Assembly: GCA_937975725.1 (NCBI GenBank)
Contig: CALJUL010000098.1
Span: forward strand, 1 to 14,185
DNA from: an uncultured Pseudoxanthomonas sp.
GTDB lineage: Bacteria; Pseudomonadota; Gammaproteobacteria; Xanthomonadales; Xanthomonadaceae
DNA: 14,185 nucleotides
Direction: 5' to 3'
A program made the position numbers and the translations under genes. Shown piece after piece: positions 1-7,383 of the stretch (the first letter of the stretch is position 1; every line of letters begins with the position of its first letter). The notes under the pieces are model-generated. The model searched no databases. It was given only the letters and a program-made list of their open reading frames with translations, and was not told where the DNA came from.

Positions 1-76
1 ACCACAGGCCGTGCAGGCGGCCGCGCCCTCGACCGCGCGCTGAGCCGCGACCGCGGCCGCCTGCACGGCCTGTGGT
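1..76. repeat. Perfect 25-bp inverted repeat at the window edge
   Basis: Bases 1-25 are the exact reverse complement of bases 52-76, with a 26-base spacer (26-51). The right arm encodes plausible HrpA N-terminal residues (RGRLHGLW). The left arm in the hrpA frame reads TTGRAGGR, which does not look like HrpA. The repeat starts exactly at base 1. It may be a genuine hairpin, but a fold-back artefact at a contig end is at least as likely. The repeat itself is certain; its cause is inference. Confidence 0.9.
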
Positions 77-3000
77 CGCGCTGGCAGGGCCGGCCGGCCG
101 ATGCCGCCGCTCGGGCGGCCTTCGAGCAGGCGCTGGAAGCCTCCGTCGCCGCGCGCGAACGTCGCCGCTCCGCCGTACCGGCGGTGACCCTGGACGAAGC
201 CCTGCCCATCGCCCGCGAGGGCGAGCGCATCGTCGAACTGATCCGCCGGCACCCGGTGGTCGTCATCGCCGGCGAGACCGGTTCCGGCAAGACCACCCAG
301 TTGCCCAAGCTGTGCCTGGCCGCCGGCCGCGGCGTGGCCGGCATGGTCGGCTGCACCCAGCCGCGCCGCATCGCCGCGCGCGCGGTGGCGCGGCGGGTGG
401 CCGAGGAGCTGAAGACCGAGGTCGGCCGCGGCGTGGGCTTCCAGGTGCGCTTCAACGACCAGGTGGGCGAGGACACCCACATCAAATTCATGACCGACGG
501 CATCCTGCTGGCGGAGATCGCCAGCGATCGCTGGCTGTCGGCCTACGACACGATCATCGTCGACGAGGCGCACGAGCGCAGCCTCAACATCGATTTCCTG
601 CTCGGCTACCTGAAGCAGTTGCTGCGCAAGCGCCGCGACCTGAAGGTCATCGTCACCTCGGCCACCATCGACACGGAACGCTTCGCCAGGCACTTCGACG
701 ACGCGCCGGTGATCAGCGTGGAGGGGCGGACGTATCCGGTGGAGGTGAGGTATCGGCCGCTGGAGGAGCAGAGGCCGGAGGCCGGAGACCAGGGGCCGGG
801 GGGAAGCGATGATGCCGCGAGGCCACGGGCTTCCGCCGGTCCCCGGCCCCTGGCCTCCGGCCCCGGCTTCACGATCACTGACGCCATCGTCGCAGCCATC
901 GACGACATCACCCGCCAGGACCCGCGCGGCGACGTGCTGGTGTTCCTGCCCGGCGAGCGCGAAATCCGCGATGCGCACCAGGCGCTGGAGCGGCGCAAGT
1001 ACCGCGAGACCGAAGTGTTGCCGCTGTACGCGCGGCTGTCGGCGCGCGACCAGGACCGGGTGTTCAATCCCGGGCCGAAGCGGCGGCTGGTGCTGGCCAC
1101 CAACGTGGCCGAGACCTCGCTGACCGTGCCGCGCATCCGCTACGTGGTCGATCCGGGCCACGCGCGGGTGAAGCGCTACAGCCCGCGGCAGAAGCTGGAC
1201 CGGTTGCACATCGAGCCGATCAGCCAGGCCAGCGCCAACCAGCGCAAGGGCCGCTGCGGGCGCGTCGCCGAGGGCGTGTGCTACCGGCTGTATTCCGAGG
1301 CGGACTTCCTGTCGCGGCCGGAATTCACCGATCCCGAGATCCGCCGTTCCAGCCTGGCCGGGGTGATCCTGCGCATGCTGCAACTGGGGCTGGGGCGGAT
1401 CGAGGGCCGTGTTCCGTCTCCGGCGGAACGCGCATCCGGGACGAGCACGCAGGACTCGTCCCGGATCATCGAAAACTTCCCGTTCCTGGAGCCGCCGGAC
1501 GAGCGCGCCATCGCCGACGGCTGGCAGCAGCTCGCCGAACTGGGCGCCATCGACAAGGACAGGAAGCTGACCGCCATCGGCCGGCAGATGGCGCGGTTGC
1601 CGGTGGACGTGAAGCTGGCGCGCATGCTGGTGGCCGCGCAGCAACACCGCTGCCTGCGCGAAATGCTGGCGATCGCCGCCCTCCTCGGCATCCAGGACCC
1701 GCGCGAGCGCCCGCCGGAGGCGCGCGAGGCGGCCGACAACGCGCACGCGAAGTTCGCCGACGCGCGCTCGGAATTCGTCGGCATCCTCAGGCTGTGGGAA
1801 GCCTACCGGCAGGCCCACGAGGACCTCACCCAGTCCAGGCTGCGCGACTGGTGCGAGCGGCATTTCCTCGGCTTCCTGCGCATGCGCGAGTGGCGCGAAC
1901 TGCACCGCCAACTGGTGGTGCTGTGCGAGGACATGGGCTGGCCGCTCGGCGAGGACAGCCCGCTGCTGGCCGAGGGCGCGACGGAAAAGGCGCGCCAGGC
2001 CGCCTACGTGGCCCTGCACCGCGCGCTGGTCGCCGGCCTGCCCACGCAGGTAGGGCACCGCACCGAGAAGGGCGACTACCTGGCGCCGCGGCAGCGCCGC
2101 TTCCACCTGTTCCCCGGCTCCGCGCTGGCGAAGAAGCCGCCGCCGTGGGTGCTCAGCGCCGCGCTGCTGGACACCCAGCGCGTGTGGGGCCTGACCAATG
2201 CGGCGGTCGAGCCGGACTGGGTGATCCAGGAAGTGCCGCACCTGCTGCTGCGCAGGCACTTCGATCCGCACTGGTCGCGCGCGCAGGGGCACGTGCTGGC
2301 CTCCGAGCAGATCAGCCTGTTCGGGCTGGTGCTGGCGCCGAAGAAGCCCGTGCACTACGGCCGCATCGCGCCGCAGGAGGCGCACGACCTCTTCGTGCGG
2401 CAGGCGCTGGTGACCGGCGAGATCGATACGCGCGCGGGCTTCGTCGCCGACAATCTGAAGACACTGGAGCGCGCACGCGAAGAGGAAGCCAAGCTGCGCC
2501 GCGCCGGCCTGGTCGCCGACGAGGACTGGCAGGCCCGCTGGTACCTGGACCGGGTGCCGCCGGAGATCCATTCCGCCGCCGGCCTGGATGCCTGGTGGAA
2601 GGGCGTGCCGGCGGACAAGCGCCGCGCACTGCACTGGTCGCTGGACGACCTGCTGCCGGGCGAGGGCAGCGAGGAAGACCGCTATCCGAAATACCTGGCC
2701 CTGGGCGATGCGCGCCTGCCGTTGCACTACCGCTTCGAGCCCGGCGCGACCGACGACGGCGTGACCCTGGACGTGCCGCTGCACCTGCTCAACGCGCTGG
2801 ACCCGGCGCGGTTGTCGTGGCTGGCGCCCGGCTTCGTCGCCGACAAGGCCGCCGGGCTGATCCGCAGCCTGCCCAAGGCGATGCGGCGCAACTACGTGCC
2901 GGCGCCGGATTTCGGCCGCGCCTTCTTCGAGGCGTTCCCCAAGCCCACCGCCGACGACATCCGCGGCGAGCTGGCGCGCTTCCTCACCCGCACCACCGGC

Positions 3001-4095
3001 GTGGCGGTGGCGGCGCTGGATTTCGACGAGGCCGCGCTGGAGCCGCACCTGCGCATGAACCTGCGCCTGCGCGAAGACCCCGCCGGCGAGGGCCGGCGCA
3101 AGGATGGCGACGCGCGCGTGCTGACCGAATCGCGTGACCTGGACGCACTGCGCGCGCGCTTCGGCGCGCGCGCGGGGCAGGCGTTCGCCGCGCGCGCCGG
3201 GCGCGCGATGGCGGCGACCGGGCTGCGCGAATTCCCCGCCAACCCCATCCCGCGCGAAGTGCCGGGCGAAGCCGGCGTGCCCGCCTATCCGGCGCTGCGC
3301 GACGACGGCGAGAGCGTGGCCTTGCAGGTGTTCGCCGACCGCGCCGAAGCCGACGCCGCGCATCCACGCGGCGTGCGTCGGCTGCTGGAGATCGCCCTGG
3401 CCGACAAGGCCAAGCAGGCGCGCAAGCAGTTGCCGGTGTCGCCGAAGACCGGCCTGCTGTACGCCGCCATCCACGAGTTCGATGCCGGCGCGCCGGCCAA
3501 CGCCTCCGCGCGCCAGGACCGTCTGCGCGGCGACATCGTCGAGGCGGCCACCAACGCGGTGCTGGCCGACGGCCTGGGCGAGATCCGCGATCGCGCCGCC
3601 TTCGAACGGCGCCGCGACGAAGCCGGCAGGCGCTTGTTCGGCGAAGCGATGGAGCGGCTGGCGTTGGCCGAAGCGATCCTGTCGGCGGTGGCGGAACTGA
3701 AGCCGGCGCTGGAAGCGCCGCTGATGGGCTGGGCGCGCGGCAACCTGGACGACCTGCGCGCGCAACTGGCGGCGCTGGTGCCGCCGGGCTTCCTGCGCGC
3801 CACGCCGGCCGACGCGCTGGCGCAACTGCCGCGCTACCTGAAGGCGATGACGCTGCGCGCCGAGCGCGCCAAGCGCGACCCGGCCCGGGACCAGGCACGC
3901 ATGCTGGAGATCAAGCCGTTCGCCGACGCGCTGCGGCGGGCCGCGGACGACGGCCTGGCCGGCCGGCCGGAATGGCAGGCGCTGCGCTGGGACCTGGAGG
4001 AACTGCGCGTGTCGATGTTCGCGCAGGAACTGGGCGCGCGCGGCGGGGTTTCGCCGAAGAAGCTCGCGCAGCGGCTGCAGGCGCTGCGCGGCTGA
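1..4095 (+). CDS. hrpA: ATP-dependent RNA helicase HrpA (DEAH box), 5' end outside the window
   Basis: This is a DEAH-box RNA helicase that uses ATP to unwind or remodel RNA; in E. coli HrpA acts on stalled or collided ribosomes and in mRNA processing (family knowledge). Numbering codons from base 1, the Walker A motif GETGSGKTT is at about 91-99, DEAH at 188-191, SAT at 220-222 and motif VI QRKGRCGR at 414-421. HA2 and OB-fold regions (FPGSALAKKPPPWV) follow, then the long C-terminal region typical of HrpA, ending in LRVSMFAQELG. The frame has no stop between base 1 and the first clear helicase motif. Residues ALDRALSRDRGRLHGLWSRW before the core resemble the normal HrpA N-terminus, so the GTG at 184 is probably internal and the true start lies left of the window. 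The 1364 visible codons compare with 1300 aa in E. coli. Two in-frame palindromic inserts explain most of the excess. It is convergent with the next gene, 15 bases away. Confidence 0.96.
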   Translation, partial: TTGRAGGRALDRALSRDRGRLHGLWSRWQGRPADAAARAAFEQALEASVAARERRRSAVPAVTLDEALPIAREGERIVELIRRHPVVVIAGETGSGKTTQLPKLCLAAGRGVAGMVGCTQPRRIAARAVARRVAEELKTEVGRGVGFQVRFNDQVGEDTHIKFMTDGILLAEIASDRWLSAYDTIIVDEAHERSLNIDFLLGYLKQLLRKRRDLKVIVTSATIDTERFARHFDDAPVISVEGRTYPVEVRYRPLEEQRPEAGDQGPGGSDDAARPRASAGPRPLASGPGFTITDAIVAAIDDITRQDPRGDVLVFLPGEREIRDAHQALERRKYRETEVLPLYARLSARDQDRVFNPGPKRRLVLATNVAETSLTVPRIRYVVDPGHARVKRYSPRQKLDRLHIEPISQASANQRKGRCGRVAEGVCYRLYSEADFLSRPEFTDPEIRRSSLAGVILRMLQLGLGRIEGRVPSPAERASGTSTQDSSRIIENFPFLEPPDERAIADGWQQLAELGAIDKDRKLTAIGRQMARLPVDVKLARMLVAAQQHRCLREMLAIAALLGIQDPRERPPEAREAADNAHAKFADARSEFVGILRLWEAYRQAHEDLTQSRLRDWCERHFLGFLRMREWRELHRQLVVLCEDMGWPLGEDSPLLAEGATEKARQAAYVALHRALVAGLPTQVGHRTEKGDYLAPRQRRFHLFPGSALAKKPPPWVLSAALLDTQRVWGLTNAAVEPDWVIQEVPHLLLRRHFDPHWSRAQGHVLASEQISLFGLVLAPKKPVHYGRIAPQEAHDLFVRQALVTGEIDTRAGFVADNLKTLERAREEEAKLRRAGLVADEDWQARWYLDRVPPEIHSAAGLDAWWKGVPADKRRALHWSLDDLLPGEGSEEDRYPKYLALGDARLPLHYRFEPGATDDGVTLDVPLHLLNALDPARLSWLAPGFVADKAAGLIRSLPKAMRRNYVPAPDFGRAFFEAFPKPTADDIRGELARFLTRTTGVAVAALDFDEAALEPHLRMNLRLREDPAGEGRRKDGDARVLTESRDLDALRARFGARAGQAFAARAGRAMAATGLREFPANPIPREVPGEAGVPAYPALRDDGESVALQVFADRAEADAAHPRGVRRLLEIALADKAKQARKQLPVSPKTGLLYAAIHEFDAGAPANASARQDRLRGDIVEAATNAVLADGLGEIRDRAAFERRRDEAGRRLFGEAMERLALAEAILSAVAELKPALEAPLMGWARGNLDDLRAQLAALVPPGFLRATPADALAQLPRYLKAMTLRAERAKRDPARDQARMLEIKPFADALRRAADDGLAGRPEWQALRWDLEELRVSMFAQELGARGGVSPKKLAQRLQALRG
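771..866. repeat. Palindromic hairpin element inserted in frame in hrpA (first)
   Basis: The segment folds into a long GC-rich hairpin. Bases 773-783 pair with 852-862 (11 bp), 791-801 with 841-851 (11 bp) and 802-807 with 829-834 (6 bp), with bulges at 784-790 and 835-840 and a loop at 808-828. It encodes a Pro/Gly/Ala/Arg-rich stretch between the conserved RTYPVEVRYRPLEE and ITDAIVAAIDDI of HrpA. That stretch is about 32 residues longer than the E. coli protein there (comparison from memory). The length is a multiple of three, so the frame is kept. It resembles the short GC-rich dispersed inverted repeats of xanthomonad genomes; that family assignment is a guess. Confidence 0.75.
1405..1470. 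repeat. Second palindromic element inserted in frame in hrpA (double hairpin)
   Basis: Two adjacent hairpins lie here. Bases 1411-1416 pair with 1424-1429 (6 bp, 7-base loop), and 1434-1445 pair perfectly with 1455-1466 (12 bp, 9-base loop). The segment encodes about 22 residues (GRVPSPAERASG and onward) between LGLGRIE and ENFPFLEPPDERA, where E. coli HrpA goes almost directly from LGLG to FPF. Short similar sequences flank it (cggatcgag near 1396-1404 and cggatcatcgaa at 1462-1473, coding RIE and RIIE), which could be a trace of target duplication. The insert is 66 bases, so the frame is intact. Confidence 0.7.
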
Positions 4096-4114
4096 GCCGC
4101 GCGGCGCGGGTCAG
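4092..4114. terminator. Near-perfect palindrome spanning two convergent stop codons
   Basis: The 23 bases centred on 4103 are symmetrical except for one mismatched pair: ctga/tcag outside and ccgcgc/gcgcgg inside. They contain the hrpA stop (4093-4095) and the stop of the facing gene (4111-4113). A GC stem between converging genes could end transcription from both sides. However, there is no T-run on either side and almost no loop, so a classical intrinsic terminator is doubtful. Confidence 0.3.
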
Positions 4115-4593
4115 TCGACGCGCTGCACCTTGGGCCGCGGATTGTGGCCTTCGACCTGCAGGTACCAGCCGCTGATCTTGCCCGGCGCGATCAGCACCTT
4201 GGGATTGGAGACGGGCTTGCCCATGTAGTAGTCGCCCTCGGTCACGCGCCAGCGCTGGCCGTTCTCCAGGGTGAACACGGTGCCGCGCGACCAGCCGCGC
4301 AGGTCGCCCTTCACGCTGCTGGAGATCGGCTCCATGCCGTCCTTACCGAACCAGGTGCCCAGCACGCGGGTCTCGCTTTCCTTGCGCGTGGCCTCGACGA
4401 CGGTCTTCTGCTCCTCGCGCAGCAGCGAGTCGAGCAGGTCGAGCTGGGCCTGGGTGAGCTGGTCCAGGCCGGTGGCCTTCATCTGCTCCGGCGTCAGCCG
4501 CTTCTGGATGGCGACGTACTCGCGCGCAGCCAGCGCAGGCAGGGCGGTGCAGGCCAGGACGAGGGCGAGGGAAAGCGGAGCGAGCATGCGCAT
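4111..4593 (-). CDS. Small exported protein of unknown function (paralogue of the upstream gene)
   Basis: The product is 160 aa. It begins with a Sec-type signal peptide (MRMLAPLSLALVLACTALPA, then LAA) with a likely cleavage near ALA-A, so the mature part should be periplasmic or secreted. The mature N-terminus has a helical motif (MKATGLDQLTQAQLDLLDSL) and a charged helix. The C-terminal half looks like a small beta domain: MEPISSSVKG, then FTLENGQRW, then PKVLIAPG and WYLQVEGHN. The ATG at 4593 was chosen because a good Shine-Dalgarno (AGGTGA) lies 5 bases before it; the ATG at 4587 (158 aa) is the alternative. A longer frame continues upstream but only as the antisense shadow of the preceding gene. 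It starts 29 bases after the stop of its paralogue, so the two are probably one transcript. I know no function; similar small proteins with FxLxNGQxW motifs are common in xanthomonads. Confidence 0.85.
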   Translation of the reverse strand: MRMLAPLSLALVLACTALPALAAREYVAIQKRLTPEQMKATGLDQLTQAQLDLLDSLLREEQKTVVEATRKESETRVLGTWFGKDGMEPISSSVKGDLRGWSRGTVFTLENGQRWRVTEGDYYMGKPVSNPKVLIAPGKISGWYLQVEGHNPRPKVQRVD

Positions 4594-4598
4594 GCGGG

Positions 4599-4604
4599 TC
4601 ACCT
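4599..4604 (-). promoter_or_regulatory. Shine-Dalgarno deciding the start of the second exported protein
   Basis: AGGTGA on the minus strand lies 5 bases before the ATG at 4593 and 11 bases before the ATG at 4587. This favours 4593 slightly, though both are workable. Confidence 0.55.
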
Positions 4605-4622
4605 GCGGGGTCGTCGGGGGGA

Positions 4623-5135
4623 TCACTTGATGCGGCGCACGGGTGCCGCGGTGTTGTAGCCCTCGATCTTCATGAACCACGTGTTGCCGAAGCGCGAAGG
4701 GGCGATCCTCACCCGCGGGTTCTCCAGGCGCACGCCGGCCAGCGACGCCGGTTCGGCCTGTTCCCACACCTGGCCGTTGGCCAGCGTGTACTGGCGGCCC
4801 TTGGCGAAGCCGTTGAAGCTGCCGGCGATGGTGCTCTCGATGGGCTCGGCGCTGCCGAAGTCGAAGAAGCCGCGCGCCTCGCGCTCCACTTCCTTGCGCC
4901 CGGCCTCCTTGGCCTCGGCCACCGCGGCTGCGGTCTGCTGGCCCACTTTGCGCTGCAGCCAGGCTTCCAGCGCGGCCAGTTCGGCGGGGCTGAGCTTGTC
5001 CAGGCCGGCGGCCTTGAACTCGGCCTCGGTCATGTTCTCGCGCAGGTTGCCCGGGCCGGTCGCCGCGGTGCTTTCCTGGGCCAGCGCGGTCGCCGCGCAC
5101 GCGAGCAGGACGATGGATAGAAACGAGCGGATCAT
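4623..5135 (-). CDS. Small exported protein of unknown function (first of a tandem paralogous pair)
   Basis: The product is 170 aa. A signal peptide (MIRSFLSIVLLACAATALAQ) has a probable cleavage after ALA. The mature part has a helical motif with a conserved pattern (MTEAEFKAAGLDKLSPAELA, then LEAWLQRK), an Ala/Glu/Lys-rich helix, FFDFGSAEPIESTIAGSF, and a C-terminal beta-like part (YTLANGQVWEQ, NPRVRIAP, TWFMKIEGYN). Aligned by eye, about a third of the C-terminal 75 residues match the neighbouring downstream protein, so the pair arose by tandem duplication. The ATG at 5135 was chosen because it places the signal peptide at the N-terminus. An ATG at 5159 would add eight residues (MPTGTATQ) before it and has no better ribosome binding site. 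The gene is divergent from relA. The LSPAELAxLExWL pattern recurs in small xanthomonad exported proteins, but no role is known to me. Confidence 0.85.
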   Translation of the reverse strand: MIRSFLSIVLLACAATALAQESTAATGPGNLRENMTEAEFKAAGLDKLSPAELAALEAWLQRKVGQQTAAAVAEAKEAGRKEVEREARGFFDFGSAEPIESTIAGSFNGFAKGRQYTLANGQVWEQAEPASLAGVRLENPRVRIAPSRFGNTWFMKIEGYNTAAPVRRIK

Positions 5136-5212
5136 CTGCGTGGCTGTTCCCGTGGGCATCCGGCCGGTAGTGTAGTCATTCCCGGCGTCCCCTGTCCGCC
5201 GCTGCCTCCGTC
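5136..5212. promoter_or_regulatory. Divergent intergenic region between the exported-protein pair and relA
   Basis: These 77 bases must hold the 5' signals for both directions unless promoters lie inside genes. On the minus strand TACACT (5174 down to 5169) fits a -10 box and would give a leader of roughly 27 bases before the ATG at 5135; no convincing -35 is seen 17 bases further. On the plus strand only weak candidates (TAGTGT, TAGTCA around 5168-5179) exist. An in-frame TAG at 5168 shows that relA cannot start earlier than the ATG at 5213. No clear Shine-Dalgarno precedes that ATG. Confidence 0.35.
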
Positions 5213-7366
5213 ATGAACCGCTCCGAGCCGTCCATCGCTTCCCTGTCGCGGCACCCCGCCGTTTCCGCCTTGCCGGAGCGCGTGCGGACGGTGCTCGACG
5301 CGGCGCTGCAACGGCCGGACGCGGGCGAGGGCATGGCCGATGCGCTGCCGGTGCTGTCCGATGCCTTGGACATCCTGCGCGGGCTGTCGGCCGACGCGGA
5401 CGTGGTGGCGGCCGCGGTGCTGGCGGGCCTGCCGGCCGTGCAGGCCGACGCGCTGCCGCCGCTGGTGCGGCAGTCGCCGGCGCTGGCCGACCTGATGGAG
5501 GGCCAGGCCGCGGCGGCGCAGGTATGGGCGTTGCATGCCGAGCAGGTGCGCGGCGGCAACAGCGAGGGCCTGCGCCGGCTGCTGCTGGCGCTGGTGCGCG
5601 ACCTGCGCGTGGTGCTGATCCTGCTGGCGCGGCAACTGGCGCGCATGCGCGCGGCCGGCGCCCTGCCCGAGGCCGAGCGGCAGGCGCTGGCGCGGCTGAC
5701 CCGCGACATCCACGCGCCGCTGGCCAACCGGCTGGGCATCTGGCAGTTGAAGTGGGAGCTGGAAGACCTGGCCTTCCGCTACCTGCAGCCGGACACCTAC
5801 CGGCAGATCGCCGCGCAACTGGACGAGAAGCGCACCGGCCGCGAGCGCTACATCGCCGGCGTCATCGACACGCTGCGGCGGGCGCTGGCCGAGCACGGCA
5901 TCCGCGCCGAGATCAGCGGCCGCCCCAAGCACATCTACAGCATCTGGCGGAAGATGCAGCGCAAGCAGGTGGCCTTCGGCGAACTCTACGACCTGCGCGC
6001 GGTGCGCATCGCGGTGGACGACGTGGCCGCCTGCTACGCCGCGCTGGGCATCGTGCACGCGCTGTGGGTGCCGATCCCCAGCGAGTTCGACGACTACATC
6101 GCCCGGCCCAAGGCCAACGACTACCGCTCGCTGCATACCGCGGTGGTCGGCCCGGAAGGGCGCACGCTGGAAGTGCAGATCCGCACCCACGAGATGCACG
6201 CGCAGGCCGAGCTGGGCGTGGCCGCGCACTGGAAGTACAAGGAAGGCAAGGGCGGCGGCGACGCCTTCGACCGCAAGATCGCCTGGATGCGCCGGCTGCT
6301 GGACGGCGCGGCCGACGGCGACGCCGCCGCGCTGGCCGGCGACCTGGACGCCGAACTGGCCGAAGAGCGCGTGTACGCGCTCACCCCCAAGGGCGAAGTG
6401 GTGGACCTGCCGCAGGGCGGCACGGTGCTGGACTTCGCCTACCACGTGCACACCATGGTCGGCCACCGCACCCGCGGCGCCAAGGTCAACGGCCGCATCG
6501 TGCCGCTCAACCACGCGCTGCGCAGCGGCGACCGGGTGGAGATCCTCACCTCGAAGGAACCCGAGCCGCGCCGCGACTGGCTGCTGCCGGCCAACGGCTT
6601 CCTCGCCAGCGGCCGCTCGCGCGACAAGGTGCGCGCGTGGTTCCACAAGCTCGACCGCGCGCGCAACGTGCAGGCCGGGCGCGAACTGCTGGAGAAGGAA
6701 CTCAAGCGGCTGGGCCTCCATCAGGCCGATCTCGCTGCGGCGGCGAAGAAGTTCCATGCCGACAGCGTGGACGACCTGTATATCCAGGTGGCGCTGGGCG
6801 ACGTCGGCCCGCATCAGGTCGGCCGTGCGTTGCACGAGGAACAGCGCGCCGCGGCCGAGCCCGCATCCGCGTCCGTGCTGCCGGCGCGGCGGCCGCCGAA
6901 GCGCGTGGCCGCACCGGGCAAGTCCAAATTCACCGTGCAGGGCGTGGGCAACCTGCTGGTGCAACTGGCGCGCTGCTGCCAGCCGGTGCCCGGCGAACCC
7001 ATCGCCGGTTACCTGACCCGTGGACGCGGCGTCACTGTGCACCGCACCGGCTGCGCGTCCTTCGTGCGCCTGGCCGCGGCCAACCCGCAGCGCGTGCTGC
7101 CGGTGGAATGGGGGCAGGCCGGCGGCGGCTACGAGGTGGACGTGCAGATCGCGGCGATCGACCGCAAGTGGCTGCTCAAGGACATCACCACGCTGATCGC
7201 GCAGGAAGAGGCCAACGTGCTGGACATCAACAGCCAGAACGCGCGCGGCAGCGGCCGCGTGCATTTGCATCTGCGCCTGAAGGTGGCCGACTTCGGCCAG
7301 TTGTCCACGCTGCTGGGCAAGATCGACGCGCTGCCCGGGGTGGAGGAAGCACGGCGTTCAGGCTGA
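5213..7366 (+). CDS. relA: GTP pyrophosphokinase RelA, (p)ppGpp synthetase I
   Basis: RelA transfers pyrophosphate from ATP to GTP or GDP to make (p)ppGpp when uncharged tRNA enters the ribosome, driving the stringent response. The product is 717 aa (E. coli 744). The N-terminal region is a degenerate HD domain with no recognisable HD hydrolase residues. The synthetase domain contains PLANRLGIWQLKWELEDLAF, GRPKHIYSIWRKMQRK, YDLRAVRI, EFDD at 291-294 and EVQIRT, then AELGVAAHWKYKEG. The EFDD form, instead of RFKD, marks RelA-type synthetases with no active hydrolase. A TGS domain starts near 387 (VYALTPKGEVVDLPQGG). A zinc-finger-like segment has Cys588-Cys589 (LARCCQPVPGEPIAGYLTRG), and a C-terminal ACT/RRM domain follows (VDVQIAAIDRKWLLKDITTL). 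The ATG at 5213 is the first start codon after an in-frame stop at 5168. The next gene follows 17 bases after the stop, suggesting one transcript. The family call is secure. Confidence 0.96.
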   Translation: MNRSEPSIASLSRHPAVSALPERVRTVLDAALQRPDAGEGMADALPVLSDALDILRGLSADADVVAAAVLAGLPAVQADALPPLVRQSPALADLMEGQAAAAQVWALHAEQVRGGNSEGLRRLLLALVRDLRVVLILLARQLARMRAAGALPEAERQALARLTRDIHAPLANRLGIWQLKWELEDLAFRYLQPDTYRQIAAQLDEKRTGRERYIAGVIDTLRRALAEHGIRAEISGRPKHIYSIWRKMQRKQVAFGELYDLRAVRIAVDDVAACYAALGIVHALWVPIPSEFDDYIARPKANDYRSLHTAVVGPEGRTLEVQIRTHEMHAQAELGVAAHWKYKEGKGGGDAFDRKIAWMRRLLDGAADGDAAALAGDLDAELAEERVYALTPKGEVVDLPQGGTVLDFAYHVHTMVGHRTRGAKVNGRIVPLNHALRSGDRVEILTSKEPEPRRDWLLPANGFLASGRSRDKVRAWFHKLDRARNVQAGRELLEKELKRLGLHQADLAAAAKKFHADSVDDLYIQVALGDVGPHQVGRALHEEQRAAAEPASASVLPARRPPKRVAAPGKSKFTVQGVGNLLVQLARCCQPVPGEPIAGYLTRGRGVTVHRTGCASFVRLAAANPQRVLPVEWGQAGGGYEVDVQIAAIDRKWLLKDITTLIAQEEANVLDINSQNARGSGRVHLHLRLKVADFGQLSTLLGKIDALPGVEEARRSG

Positions 7367-7383
7367 GTGCGTATCCTGTCGGC

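Noticed and set aside
184..186. GTG as the start of hrpA
   Set aside because: The frame is open to base 1 and the residues before 184 resemble the HrpA N-terminus, so this GTG is likely an internal valine.
1..4095. Helicase of a defence system
   Set aside because: Length, motif set and C-terminal region match housekeeping HrpA, and no defence genes lie nearby.
4594..5100. Upstream extension of the second exported protein
   Set aside because: It overlaps the paralogue gene in another frame, and an internal start with a signal peptide and good Shine-Dalgarno exists at 4593.
5132..7270. 712-aa antisense open frame opposite relA
   Set aside because: It is His/Gln/Val/Arg-rich with no domain, fully opposite a secure gene; such shadows are expected at this GC content.
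5524..7383. Long upstream extension of the TPR-like membrane protein
   Set aside because: This part overlaps relA out of frame and is Arg/Gly/Ala junk. The coding-like part starts only after the relA stop.
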